Below, piece by piece: positions 17,743 to 26,903 of a stretch of DNA of 64,000 nucleotides (its first letter is position 1; each line of letters begins with the position of its first letter). This DNA is from Murimonas intestini (lineage in GTDB: Bacteria; Bacillota; Clostridia; Lachnospirales; Lachnospiraceae). The notes beneath the pieces are model-generated. The model had not been told where the DNA came from. It searched no databases and saw nothing but the letters and a program-made list of their open reading frames with translations. The stretch spans positions 150,180 to 214,179 of the forward strand of contig NZ_JANKBI010000008.1 of NCBI RefSeq assembly GCF_024622195.1, written 5' to 3'. A program made the translations under genes and the position numbers.

Positions 17743-19140
17743 TTAATAAACCTTAATTTCCTTTATAAACACCTCATCTCTCGCTGCGGTGACCTGCACC
17801 TTCAGCGTGGATATGGTCTCATCACTGTCGTTAATCAGAGGATTCTGCAGGGCAAAGGGATCCTGAAGCTGGCAGATCTTCTTATGTCCGATGCAGGTTC
17901 CCTGGTACAGCGGATACTGGCTGCCGCTGCCGGATTCTGCTACGATGCGGAAGCTCTCCACCCGCTGCCCCTTGGCAATGTCCTCCTTTATGACCACGTA
18001 TTTCAGTTCCTTCACAGGCCTGTCCAGAGTGATGGTGTAGACAGGCTGAGTGGGAGGCTCTCCCTCCTTCTTTTCCACGGAGGCAAAAAGCTCTGTGCCG
18101 AATTCCTTTTTCACCAGATCTCCCAGCTCTTTTAAGCGCTCCACGTCAGCCTCATCCAAAAGCCCTTCCGTTGTCGGAGGCAGATTCAGATGCATACAGG
18201 CATTCGCACCTACGCTTGTAAGATATGTGTGGAAAAGCCGTTCCAGAGAATGAGGCTTTTCATCCGGATGCCAAAACCAGCCCGGACGAATAGACATGTT
18301 GATCTCGGCAGGCGTATAGGTCAGACCTCTTGAATAAAGAATGGTGGACAGGGTACCCAGCTCCTCGTCAGTATTGTAAAGGTAAGAAAGACTGCCTTCC
18401 TTTGCCATTGGTCCCGGACCGGTCTGGATGGGGCTATAGAAGCACAGCTCCGAGGGAACTACGGCCCACTCTTCATGGCGGGCTGCTCCCGCCTCGTTCC
18501 CGCACCACCTCACATCAGGACCATAATCATTAAATATCACCGCATTGGGCTGATATTTATGGATCAGTTCAAAATATCTGGGAAAATCATAAATCTGTTT
18601 TTTTCCATTTGGGCCTTCACCGCAGGCGTTGTCAAACCAAACGTAAAAAATATCCCCATAACCGGTAAGCAGCTCCGTCAGCTGATTACAGAAATAATCG
18701 TTGTACTCCGGGGTACCGTAATATTTTGAATTCCTGTCCCAGGGAGACAGATAAAATCCAAACTTGATCCCTCCCCGGCGGCAGGCCTCTGCTGCTTCCT
18801 TTACCACGTCCTTCTGACATGGGCTGTTTTTCACAGAATGCTCCGTATATTTGGACGGCCACAGACAGAACCCGTCATGATGCTTGGCGGTCAGGACCAT
18901 GCCCTTCATGCCTGCCCCCTTGATGGCCTCTACCCACTGATCACAGTTCAGTTTAGTGGGGTTGAATACGGATTCCGGCTCCGTACCCTGTCCCCATTCC
19001 CTGTTCATAAACGTGTTGGGGCCAAAATGAATAAACGCATACCACTCCATATCCAGCCAGTCCATCTGCTTTCTGGACGGCTTTACCTGCGCTGCTTCTT
19101 TTAAAAACTGAATCATTCTATCTTCCCTTTCCGGAGTCAT
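17743..19140 (-). CDS. Alpha-L-fucosidase, GH29
   Basis: A 465-residue cytoplasmic fucosidase. K-H-H-D-G-F near residues 87-92 lies in the substrate pocket of GH29 enzymes, and the catalytic nucleophile aspartate is in V-W-F-D-N-A near 172. There is no signal peptide. The start at 19140 is chosen because the 18 codons before it are encoded by the intergenic repeat. It follows GH20 with the repeat filling the entire gap. GH29 removes terminal alpha-L-fucose; next to a hexosaminidase this fits fucosylated host glycans such as Lewis-type or core structures. Acid/base residue not assigned. Confidence 0.92.
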   Translation of the reverse strand: MTPEREDRMIQFLKEAAQVKPSRKQMDWLDMEWYAFIHFGPNTFMNREWGQGTEPESVFNPTKLNCDQWVEAIKGAGMKGMVLTAKHHDGFCLWPSKYTEHSVKNSPCQKDVVKEAAEACRRGGIKFGFYLSPWDRNSKYYGTPEYNDYFCNQLTELLTGYGDIFYVWFDNACGEGPNGKKQIYDFPRYFELIHKYQPNAVIFNDYGPDVRWCGNEAGAARHEEWAVVPSELCFYSPIQTGPGPMAKEGSLSYLYNTDEELGTLSTILYSRGLTYTPAEINMSIRPGWFWHPDEKPHSLERLFHTYLTSVGANACMHLNLPPTTEGLLDEADVERLKELGDLVKKEFGTELFASVEKKEGEPPTQPVYTITLDRPVKELKYVVIKEDIAKGQRVESFRIVAESGSGSQYPLYQGTCIGHKKICQLQDPFALQNPLINDSDETISTLKVQVTAARDEVFIKEIKVY

Positions 19141-19161
19141 ACATCTTTCTTTATGTCTCCT

Positions 19162-19293
19162 GTAACAGTTCAATACCTTCACAGTTACATGCAAAAATCC
19201 ATTTAGAATCGCCTTCGGCGATGGAATTTTTGCACCCTTGAATCATTTTCTTACGGTCTGTGCAGTAAATGCACAGACCTGCTGAATAGTTAC
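19162..19293 (-). repeat. Full 132-bp hairpin repeat element
   Basis: The reference copy of an interspersed repeat. On the plus strand it begins GTAACAGTTCAATACC and ends CTGCTGAATAGTTAC, so the outer ends are imperfect inverted repeats. Inside are three further stems: GTAAC...GTTAC at one end, a long TGCAAAAATCCAT...GATGGAATTTTTGCA arm with an ATCGCC-TTCG-GGCGAT tip, and GTCTGTGCA-GTAAA-TGCACAGAC. It occupies exactly the space between GH20 and GH29, supplying the GH20 stop codon. Confidence 0.85.
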
Positions 19294-21140
19294 AAATTCC
19301 TCAGAATATCGCAATACCCGTCAAGAATACTTTGAATGCGTCCTAACTCTGATTCCTTGCTGACGGCCCTCCAGGTTTCTTTGTAGCTGGCGAACCATTC
19401 TTCAAGGGATTGTGCCAATTTCCATGCCTGTTCAGGGTCTGTCTTTTCTCCCGGACCCTCTCTCCTTCCGAGAATACTTCCCAAAAGATTAAAATATCTG
19501 ACCCCGTCAGCTGAAAGTATGTAGGAAGCCAAAAGCTTCCTTTTTTCAGGCCTGGCCAGAGCCATGGCCCCGGAGAGTTCTCCTTTGATTTCCAAAAGCT
19601 CCCGGTTTGCCTCATCCAGATGGTTTATCTTCTCTGGGTCCATAAACTTCTTTTCCAAAATTTCCTGATGAAGCTCCTTCTTATCCTGATCCTCCATCCA
19701 GGTGCAGAAGTCCATCCACTGATACAGGCAGTTGGAGCTGATTTTCCACAGGGTGTCAGCCAGTTCTTCCAGCCCGGCTCCAAATTCCAGGCGTGAAACG
19801 GCCCGGTTCAGTTCATGGGCTTCCATGGAATCTCCCCAGGAAAACTGTGCGCCATAGATCATTCCCAGCATTGAGTGTTCGGGCTGGGAAAAGAAGTAAT
19901 AATCTCCCCAATCCGTGTTCAAAAGCCCTGTTCCGTGATTTCTCTTGGCATACTCCGCCATGCGCCTGTTGTTTTCAAATGCCTCCTGAAAGTCAGGAAC
20001 CAGCCTGGACCAGTTGTTCACCCCCGGACAGTTATAAAAAGGCACCTTGCTCTCTCCGAAAATCTTTGTCACGTCTTCCTTCACGCCTGCATCATAGGCC
20101 CAATTCAGAAAAACTGTTCCCTCAGGCAGAGAAGAAAGGAGCTGCGGGTACTCGCAGATCACATCCCCCCACATCATAGGCGTGCAGCCCAGCTCCTTCA
20201 CGTACTGGCAAAGCTCTCTCACATACCCCACGTAGGCCTTCCCAAGTCCCTGCTCTTCACAATAAGCCCGGCTTCTTCCCTTTCCCAGATCAAAAGTTTC
20301 ATCCGCACAGATATTAAACCTGCGGCTCCTGAACAGGGGGCGGTATTCCTTCAAAAGTCCCTTGATCAGCTCCAGACTTTTGGGATTGGAGATATCAACA
20401 GTGTGATGAAGCTGCCGCTCCCGTGCCGTGAAGGCTTCACCACCGGGATTTTCAAGCTCACACAGATTTTCCCACTGTTTGGTGCGAAGTACCTTGTAAA
20501 GATGGCTGCAGGTAGATATGGAGGGCACCAGCTCTATCCCCCTGTCATAACAATATTCGTCCAGTTCCAATATTTCCTCCGGAGTCAAAGGGGTATCATC
20601 CCTCCAGACTTCGCTGAAATCCCGGAATAAATAAGTATGCTCAATGTAAAGCTGAAACTGGTTCAGCTTATAACGCATCATCTGATCAGCCAGTGTCTTT
20701 AAGTAAGAAAGCCTGGGCACTCTGCCCCTTGTCGCATCGTGATAAAAGCCCCGGAAGGGGAGCCTGGGGCGGTCTTCTACTGAAAGTCCGGGAAGCCTGC
20801 CCCCGGACTGCTCCAAAACCTGGATAAAGGTCTGGATCCCATAGATTATGCTCTGTTGTGTTCCTTCTATCCTGACACACTCAGGATCAATCTCCAGCCG
20901 GTAATACTCGGGATCCGGCACATTTTCACAGTAACTGATCAAAATATCTCCGGTTCTGGCCTCCCCCTTGGTCAAATGGAGAGAAAATCCTGTGTTTTTT
21001 TCAATCGCCTCCTGCAAAAAGCGTGCCTGCCGGTATATATGCCGTGTACACCCTCCCTCCAGAACCAGATAAGTGTTGTAGCTCAGCAGGTAAAAATTTT
21101 GATGTTCCTTTAATGACAATGGCTGTGGTATGATGTTCAT
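19290..21140 (-). CDS. Beta-N-acetylhexosaminidase-like, GH20
   Basis: A 616-residue cytoplasmic glycosidase. Residues 1-120 form a GH20b-like N-domain; the barrel begins near R-G-F-Y-H-D-A-T-R-G-R-V-P, and the catalytic D-E pair of substrate-assisted hexosaminidases is in N-I-C-A-D-E-T-F near residue 289. A tryptophan in N-W-A-Y-D follows. GGAGG stands before the start. The C-terminal 130 residues are helical and not typical of GH20. The gene lies between the permeases and GH29 on the same strand. It should remove terminal GlcNAc or GalNAc from imported oligosaccharides. Confidence 0.85.
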   Translation of the reverse strand: MNIIPQPLSLKEHQNFYLLSYNTYLVLEGGCTRHIYRQARFLQEAIEKNTGFSLHLTKGEARTGDILISYCENVPDPEYYRLEIDPECVRIEGTQQSIIYGIQTFIQVLEQSGGRLPGLSVEDRPRLPFRGFYHDATRGRVPRLSYLKTLADQMMRYKLNQFQLYIEHTYLFRDFSEVWRDDTPLTPEEILELDEYCYDRGIELVPSISTCSHLYKVLRTKQWENLCELENPGGEAFTARERQLHHTVDISNPKSLELIKGLLKEYRPLFRSRRFNICADETFDLGKGRSRAYCEEQGLGKAYVGYVRELCQYVKELGCTPMMWGDVICEYPQLLSSLPEGTVFLNWAYDAGVKEDVTKIFGESKVPFYNCPGVNNWSRLVPDFQEAFENNRRMAEYAKRNHGTGLLNTDWGDYYFFSQPEHSMLGMIYGAQFSWGDSMEAHELNRAVSRLEFGAGLEELADTLWKISSNCLYQWMDFCTWMEDQDKKELHQEILEKKFMDPEKINHLDEANRELLEIKGELSGAMALARPEKRKLLASYILSADGVRYFNLLGSILGRREGPGEKTDPEQAWKLAQSLEEWFASYKETWRAVSKESELGRIQSILDGYCDILRNL

Positions 21141-21187
21141 CTTCTTGTCCTCCGTTTATGCATAGTAGTCTGTTTTTGTTTCTGCCA

Positions 21188-22102
21188 TCAGCCTTTTACT
21201 GCTCCAACCATAATTCCTTTAACAAAATATTTCTGCATGAACGGATACACCATGAAGATAGGCAGAGACGCCAGAACGGTGATCGTCATACGCACTCCCT
21301 TGGGAGAAATGGACGTGCTGATCTGGCTCATGCCGGCAGCGTTGGTAGTATTTTTGATCTGGTCGGCGAGCCTCTGGGCCTCATTCAGGTAATTATAAAG
21401 CAGATATTGGAGCGTTGTCAAACTCTCATTTCCCCTGGCGTAAATATGGTTGTCAAACCAGGAATTCCAATGGTTCACAGCCACAAAAACAGCCACGGTA
21501 GCAATAATAGGCTTAGACAGAGGCAGGATAATCTTTGTAAATATTGTCAGGTAACCGGCCCCGTCCAGCTTTGCCGACTCCTCCAGGGAAGCCGGAAGCT
21601 GCTCCACAAAGGTCTTGATCAGCACAATATTATAAGCTGATATGAGCATAGGCAGTATGTAGACCCAGAAGTTGTTCAAAAGTCCATAGGATTTTACCAC
21701 AATGTAAGTAGCGATCATGCCGCCGCTGACATACATTGTCAGGATCAGGAAACGATACATCAGTTTTCTTGCCGGCATCTCCTCTTTGGTAAACAGATAC
21801 CCCAAAAAGGAGCAGGACAGCACTGATGCAAAAGTTCCCACAACTGTTCTGAGCACAGAAATAAAAAGGGAATGAAAAAAGCCGTTCAGTTCAAAAATAT
21901 CCTTATAATTAGAAAGAGAAAAACCTCTTGGCAAAAATACCGGTGGATTCACGTCGGCCAGCCTTGCCTCGCTGAAGGTATAGATAATAATATACCAAAA
22001 CGGATAAATGCAGATAAAGGCGATTCCCAGCATCAAAAGATAATTAAAAACCTGAAATACCTTTCTGGATGCGGAAGTCTGAATTTTATTTTTCTTGTTC
22101 AT
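21188..22102 (-). CDS. Sugar ABC transporter permease, LplC/CarB type
   Basis: A 304-residue permease. The first span is about residues 14-36; the EAA loop reads E-S-A-K-L-D-G-A-G-Y near residue 196 and the C-terminus is G-I-M-V-G-A-V-K-G. GGAGGG precedes the start, eleven bases after the partner's stop. Together with the partner permease and binding protein it forms the importer of module 2; no ATPase is encoded nearby. Confidence 0.93.
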   Translation of the reverse strand: MNKKNKIQTSASRKVFQVFNYLLMLGIAFICIYPFWYIIIYTFSEARLADVNPPVFLPRGFSLSNYKDIFELNGFFHSLFISVLRTVVGTFASVLSCSFLGYLFTKEEMPARKLMYRFLILTMYVSGGMIATYIVVKSYGLLNNFWVYILPMLISAYNIVLIKTFVEQLPASLEESAKLDGAGYLTIFTKIILPLSKPIIATVAVFVAVNHWNSWFDNHIYARGNESLTTLQYLLYNYLNEAQRLADQIKNTTNAAGMSQISTSISPKGVRMTITVLASLPIFMVYPFMQKYFVKGIMVGAVKG

Positions 22103-22112
22103 ATTGGCCCTC

Positions 22113-23036
22113 CTATATCACCGTATTTCCACGGATTTTTTTAGCTACCAGATTGGCCAGTACCACCAGGGCAATGCTCACGATGGATTTCACGATGCTG
22201 ATGGCCACACCGTAAGAATAATCCATGTTTTCCAATCCAATCCTGTATACGTACAGATCCAGTACCTCAATGGTGGGCGCTGTCACGGCATTTTTAAACA
22301 GCATGTACTGTTCGTATCCGGTGTTCAGGAAGTTTCCGATATTCAGGATAAAGAGAACCACATAAGTTTCCATCATGGCCGGAAGGGTTACGTGGACAGC
22401 ACACCGGAAATGTCCTGCACCGTCTACCTTGGCCGCCTCGTACTGCTGCTGGTCAATTCCGGCTATGGCCGCAAGATAGATAATTGAATTCCACCCCAGC
22501 ATTTTCCATTGCCCCAGAAAGCTCTGGAACCAGTAGACGGACTCCTTGGAGCTTAATACAGAGCTGGGATTTGTTCCTGTAAGCCTTGCAAACGCGTTTG
22601 TGAGTAGACCGTCTGTGGAAAACAGGGAGAATGCCAGTGAAAAAATGATTACCCAGCTGATGAAGTTAGGCAGAGTAGTAAAGGTCTGGACGAACTTTCT
22701 CACAGGCCCGCATTTTATCTCGTTCAAAAAGATTGCAAAAAACATGGGCAGGGGGGTCAGCGCAATACTAATCACTGCAAAAATTGCCGTATTCTTCAGG
22801 GAACGAAGCACATTTGCATCCTTCAGCATCATTTTAAAGTAATCCATTCCCATATAGTCACATTCCAGGATGGGCACTCCCGGTATATAATCAAATACTG
22901 AGTAGATCCATCCAAAAATAGGGACATAATTAAACAGGAATATGATCAGCATGAAGGGAAGTACCATAAATAATAAACTGTACCGTTTTTTTGGCTTATG
23001 CAGAGCAAGAGCCGCTGTTTTTCTATTTGCCGTCAT
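22113..23036 (-). CDS. Sugar ABC transporter permease, LplB type
   Basis: A 307-residue permease starting with a basic cytoplasmic segment (K-P-K-K-R-Y) and a first span near residues 20-42. The EAA loop reads Y-E-A-A-K-V-D-G-A-G-H near residue 200. The C-terminus is basic (K-K-I-R-G). It pairs with the LplC-type subunit directly downstream. Length and order (binding protein, LplB, LplC) are canonical. Confidence 0.93.
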   Translation of the reverse strand: MTANRKTAALALHKPKKRYSLLFMVLPFMLIIFLFNYVPIFGWIYSVFDYIPGVPILECDYMGMDYFKMMLKDANVLRSLKNTAIFAVISIALTPLPMFFAIFLNEIKCGPVRKFVQTFTTLPNFISWVIIFSLAFSLFSTDGLLTNAFARLTGTNPSSVLSSKESVYWFQSFLGQWKMLGWNSIIYLAAIAGIDQQQYEAAKVDGAGHFRCAVHVTLPAMMETYVVLFILNIGNFLNTGYEQYMLFKNAVTAPTIEVLDLYVYRIGLENMDYSYGVAISIVKSIVSIALVVLANLVAKKIRGNTVI

Positions 23037-23067
23037 GGGCTTCTCCTTTCCCGGCTTATGACAGAGA

Positions 23068-23113
23068 ACAGGCGCCGCTGCAGGATCTGATTTTCATCCA
23101 CAGCAACGCCTGT
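23068..23113 (-). terminator. Stem-loop between binding-protein and permease genes
   Basis: ACAGGCG...CGCCTGT arms with an inner GCTG/CAGC stem fill the 96-base gap after the binding-protein stop. On the minus strand TTCTCTG follows. A stabilising or partly terminating hairpin would raise binding-protein levels over permease levels. Confidence 0.6.
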
Positions 23114-23132
23114 GCTTCCGCTTCTAAGCCTT

Positions 23133-24857
23133 TTATTTATTTAATCCCTCTATGGTCGTCTTCGCTTCTGCCCATGCATTAGACCACCATTCTACGGATT
23201 CCTCTGCTCCGGCATCCTTCAGCTGTGCTAAAAGATCTGCCTTGGCTGCTTCAAATTCTTCGTCGCTCTCAGCCTGAACCAGATTGGGAATAGCGCTCAT
23301 GGCGATCTCTTCACAGTTGCTGTCGATACGTGTAATGTTCTTTGGAGTGGTTGCAAGACCCATCTGGATTGCGTTCAGACATGTGCCCAGGTCAATGCTG
23401 GTGCCGGCCTCTACTTTGTTTTTCAGAACATCGCTGGGAAGTGTCAGTCCCATGGTTTCACACATATCTTTTTCCGCAAATGTCATACTGTCATCCAGCA
23501 TATCGTCTTCAAACCACAGATCGATCATGCCGCCATCATCAGCCACGTTGTAATAATCTTCTCCGCAGATATTTACGAGAATGCCGTTTCCGATACCGGA
23601 TTTTCTCCACTCTTCCACCCTGCTTCCGTTATTCTTCAGATCAATGGTATCTTCTGTGAGAGCCACTTTTCCGTCTGCTCCTGTTTCCCATCTGCCTTCC
23701 ACGCCGGAATCTGCATCTCTGGAGAATTCTTCACTCTGGAGATAGTCCAGGATCATAACCGCACGTTCTACATTTGGTGAATGGGATGATACAAAGAAAT
23801 ATTTTCCAAACCAGCCTCCCAGGTTCTTTTCATTTCCCCAGCCCAGGTATTCAGGCAGAGTCACGTATTCCTTCAGTGTCTCAGGATCAGCTGCTCTCTG
23901 GTTTTCATTGTAGGTTCCGTAATACCAGTTTACATTTCCGCCTATATACTGTCCCTTATTATATTTCTCCTGGACATCCTCAGATTTGGTGATAAAGCAG
24001 TCCGGATCTAAAAGTCCTTCCCGGTACAGTTTATTGTAGAATTTAACACCAGACCAGAAGGGAGTAGTTCCTTCCACACCCACATCGTAAAGGTCAGGCA
24101 CCAGCTCGTTAGTCGTTACGTTCTGGACATACACGCCGCCCTCCAGATTAACATAACCTTCGGCCAGGCAGCCCTTGTAGAAGTAAGCATGAAGCTGGGA
24201 ATCGTTGTAAGCGCTCATAGCATATGTAGGAAGCCCGTCCTCAGTTTCCGGGTATATCTCCTTCATGGCCTTTAACGCTGCAATGTAGTCGTCATCATTA
24301 TTAATCTCAGGGCAGCCGATCTGTTTGTACAGATCCCAGCGTACAACATAGCCGTTGTTCAGAGTTGTTCCGTAATTGAATTTGGAACCTTCAAAGGTAA
24401 CCCGGGGAGTAACAAAATACTGAACGCCCTCACCGTTGCTCTTGTAAGTCTTCATCAGATCGTTCCTGAAGGTCATGTTTTCGGAAAAAATATTCTGAGC
24501 CAGTGTATCCTTGTAATCCTCCAGATTAACAGCATGTTTTCCCTTCAGAACTCCTTCAAGATGATCGTCGTTGATCTGAACTATGTCACATGTGGTCCCT
24601 CCTGAGAGATCCAGATTCAGGCTCTCGTTGTCATAGTTCTTGACAGTGAAAGTCACGTTGAATTTCTCTTCCAGCTTTTGGACCACTTCGTTTGGCCATC
24701 CTTCATTAGAATCAGAACCGTTCACGTTGACTCCCCCAAGGGTGATCTCCACATGTTCGGATAAATCATCCGTTGCGTCCGCCGCGGTTACCTGGGTACA
24801 CATTCCAGCCGTCATGGCCAGTGTACAAATCAGTGCTAATACTCTCTTTGCTTTCAT
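23133..24857 (-). CDS. Extracellular solute-binding protein, LplA-like
   Basis: A 574-residue binding protein, the longer type that accompanies LplB/LplC permeases. The signal peptide is M-K-A-K-R-V-L-A-L with a hydrophobic core ending T-A-G-M-C-T-Q-V-T-A-A. A cysteine is present but the residue before it is M rather than the G/A/S of a lipobox, so signal peptidase I cleavage after T-A-A is at least as likely. The start at 24857 has GAAAGGAAGG upstream; 15 in-frame codons before it are disregarded. The sequence is rich in acidic and aromatic residues as expected for sugar binding. Ligand unknown; the GH29/GH20 neighbours suggest a fucosylated amino-sugar oligosaccharide. Confidence 0.92.
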   Translation of the reverse strand: MKAKRVLALICTLAMTAGMCTQVTAADATDDLSEHVEITLGGVNVNGSDSNEGWPNEVVQKLEEKFNVTFTVKNYDNESLNLDLSGGTTCDIVQINDDHLEGVLKGKHAVNLEDYKDTLAQNIFSENMTFRNDLMKTYKSNGEGVQYFVTPRVTFEGSKFNYGTTLNNGYVVRWDLYKQIGCPEINNDDDYIAALKAMKEIYPETEDGLPTYAMSAYNDSQLHAYFYKGCLAEGYVNLEGGVYVQNVTTNELVPDLYDVGVEGTTPFWSGVKFYNKLYREGLLDPDCFITKSEDVQEKYNKGQYIGGNVNWYYGTYNENQRAADPETLKEYVTLPEYLGWGNEKNLGGWFGKYFFVSSHSPNVERAVMILDYLQSEEFSRDADSGVEGRWETGADGKVALTEDTIDLKNNGSRVEEWRKSGIGNGILVNICGEDYYNVADDGGMIDLWFEDDMLDDSMTFAEKDMCETMGLTLPSDVLKNKVEAGTSIDLGTCLNAIQMGLATTPKNITRIDSNCEEIAMSAIPNLVQAESDEEFEAAKADLLAQLKDAGAEESVEWWSNAWAEAKTTIEGLNK

Positions 24858-24931
24858 ACTTTTCCTTCCTTTCAATAGAAGATGGTCACACCTTTTTTGC
24901 AAAAGGCTTTAGTGACTTGCTTTTGTAAGAG

Positions 24932-24960
24932 TATTCTAACGGATTTTGTAAATTTTTTGA
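24932..24960 (-). promoter_or_regulatory. Candidate promoter of the module 2 importer
   Basis: TTCAAA, 17-base spacer, TAGAAT on the minus strand, about 75 bases before the binding-protein start. Both boxes deviate from consensus, as is common for AraC-activated promoters. Confidence 0.4.
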
Positions 24961-25074
24961 ATGATGTATTTTTATAATCGCTTGTGTTATTTTATGCTTT
25001 TTTAATAAAGTGCCGGGGATTTTAGACTTATTTTATGATTGAAACAGAAGGGGTAAAAAATTAGTCAAGTTTCT

Positions 25075-25114
25075 GTAACTGTTCAGTAAATGCACAGACC
25101 TGCTGAATAGTTAC
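25075..25114 (-). repeat. Short internally deleted copy of the hairpin repeat
   Basis: Forty bases consisting of the left end GTAACTGTTCAG joined to the right end TAAATGCACAGACC...GAATAGTTAC. The middle 90 bases of the full copy are missing and the outer inverted repeats are kept. It lies in the gap between the sensor-kinase stop and the binding-protein promoter. Confidence 0.75.
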
Positions 25115-25119
25115 AAGTA

Positions 25120-25160
25120 CAGCCGCAACAGCAACACCTAAACTGTTGCTGTTGCGGCTG
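25120..25160 (-). terminator. Perfect 16-bp stem-loop after the kinase gene
   Basis: CAGCCGCAACAGCAAC and its exact complement are separated by a 9-nt loop, 28 bases past the kinase stop. No T-run follows on either strand; the stem directly abuts the short repeat copy. Position fits the end of the two-component operon. Confidence 0.65.
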
Positions 25161-25187
25161 ACTGCAGGCAATTTTTGTCTGCGGAAA

Positions 25188-26903
25188 TTAAAAGCAAATA
25201 TATACAAGAAGCCCTCTCTCAGGGATGGATTCCAGCCATATTTCCGTGGTGTCCCCATACAGCAGGACAAGGCGTTTACGGATATTGGAGAGCCCGATTC
25301 CCTGATCCTCTCCCTCATTCTGGTTTATCTTTTTATTGATCTCATCAATTTTTTCTTTATCCAGGAAGACTCCTGTATTCTGTACTTCGATAGCGAACCG
25401 CTCTGTTTTCCGCAGTCTCAGGTAGATATGACGTATTTCATCCTGGCTGCTTCCATGTACGAAGCAATTCTCAATTATGGGCTGAAGGATAAATCTGGGA
25501 AATGTAATGTCCTTGATGTCTTCCGGACATTCCAGATTAAATTCCATCCCGCTGCCATAGCGGATACGCATCATTTTCACATAGTTGTCCAGAAACTCCA
25601 GCTCGTCTCTCAATTTCCAGGTAAAACTGGGATTGCGGAAAATGGGCATGATGATTTTGCAGAGAGTCACAAGAGAATCTGCCACTTTGGTATTATTTGT
25701 CATCATGGCCATCCAGCGGATGGAGTTCAGAGAATTATAGAGGAAGTGAGGATTGATCTGATATTGCAGAGCCCGAAGCTCCTCCCCCGCCTTCTCTTTC
25801 TCTGCCGTCTGCAGCCGCAATATATAGCCTTTCAGCTTTTGCACCGTGAAATAAAACTGTTCATTCAAATGGTCAAGCTCCGGCCAGCCCACCTGGGCGG
25901 GTTTTCCAATGTCCAGCTGTTCTTTTCCCACCATCTCCATCTGATCCATAAGAATCTGGATAGGGCGCGTATATTTCCGGTTCCAGATCAGACAGAAACC
26001 CAAGACTCCAAACATCGCAAGGACACCGGAGATGAGTCCCACATTCCGGATGTCATGGGCTTCTCTTAAATATTCATCCTTTGGGATCATGTCCACCAGC
26101 TTCCACTGGTGATAGCTTATGGGATATTCGATATTCTGGTCCTGTCTGTCAGGACTGTACTGCGTCTCCAAAAGCTGTTTATCCGTGCAGGAAATGATCT
26201 TGCCTGAACTGTCCACCAGAGCTGCACGGCTTCCATTATAAGACACAGTCTTATAGCTTTTTTGTACCGCCTCTTCGTCCAGAGCCACTATAAGATACCC
26301 ATCCTCCTCCGGTTCCTCAGCCTCGCCAAGTGACCTGATGCCCAGAAGCACCGGTCTGTTGACCAGACAGTATAAAGGAGAATCTTCAGGAAGCTCCAGC
26401 TCCGCCCCCGTAATCCATGCCACGTAGGGATAGACTTCCTTGCTCTTCTTCATGGCAGCTGCAACATGGCTGCTTGTCTCTATCTTTCCTGTCCTGCTCT
26501 TTTTTTCAACAGTGGAAACCACACTTTTACCGTCCCCGTTCACCACTGCAAAAGCGTACAGATTATTATCAGCATACATCCTTTGGTCAAAATTCCACAC
26601 AATTTTCTGGATAGTAACGGAGTTTTCGCTCTTACTTGGAAATACATCATGATAAAACTTCCAGATCAGGTTATCGTTGGCAAACTTCATCAGATAATAT
26701 TCCGCATTTGCTATCATGACCCTTAAATTGCCCTCGGTCTCCTGAAAACGCATATTGACAATCTGCTCGTTAGTGGCCGTCAGCTTCTGCACGAAATAGT
26801 AATATGTTCCTCCAAACAGCAAAAAAATCACCAGCAGAACGGCTCCAAATATGCTCAGAAACCATCTCGTCTTCCAATTCAGTCTTTTTCTTTTTGGCCT
26901 CAT
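25188..26903 (-). CDS. Sensor histidine kinase (YesM-like)
   Basis: A 571-residue membrane kinase. First span at about 14-38, an extracellular region to about 275, a second span, and a HAMP-like segment. The histidine is in I-N-P-H-F-L-Y-N-S-L-N, and the ATPase domain has P-I-I-E-N-C-F-V-H-G. The end of the ATPase domain has G-I-G-L-S-N-I-R-K-R-L. The start at 26903 overlaps the upstream regulator stop (ATGA) and has GGAGG ten bases before; a GTG 18 bases earlier is the alternative. Here the regulator gene comes first and the kinase second, opposite to module 1. Confidence 0.93.
   Translation of the reverse strand: MRPKRKRLNWKTRWFLSIFGAVLLVIFLLFGGTYYYFVQKLTATNEQIVNMRFQETEGNLRVMIANAEYYLMKFANDNLIWKFYHDVFPSKSENSVTIQKIVWNFDQRMYADNNLYAFAVVNGDGKSVVSTVEKKSRTGKIETSSHVAAAMKKSKEVYPYVAWITGAELELPEDSPLYCLVNRPVLLGIRSLGEAEEPEEDGYLIVALDEEAVQKSYKTVSYNGSRAALVDSSGKIISCTDKQLLETQYSPDRQDQNIEYPISYHQWKLVDMIPKDEYLREAHDIRNVGLISGVLAMFGVLGFCLIWNRKYTRPIQILMDQMEMVGKEQLDIGKPAQVGWPELDHLNEQFYFTVQKLKGYILRLQTAEKEKAGEELRALQYQINPHFLYNSLNSIRWMAMMTNNTKVADSLVTLCKIIMPIFRNPSFTWKLRDELEFLDNYVKMMRIRYGSGMEFNLECPEDIKDITFPRFILQPIIENCFVHGSSQDEIRHIYLRLRKTERFAIEVQNTGVFLDKEKIDEINKKINQNEGEDQGIGLSNIRKRLVLLYGDTTEIWLESIPERGLLVYICF

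Noticed and set aside
19143..19194. GH29 start 18 codons upstream
   Set aside because: Those codons lie partly in the interspersed repeat and would have no ribosome site; the ATG at 19140 gives the normal N-terminus.
25061..25318. An 85-codon minus-strand frame over the repeat and the kinase 3' end
   Set aside because: It is a shadow of the kinase gene that reads through a hairpin and the repeat element; no start signals.
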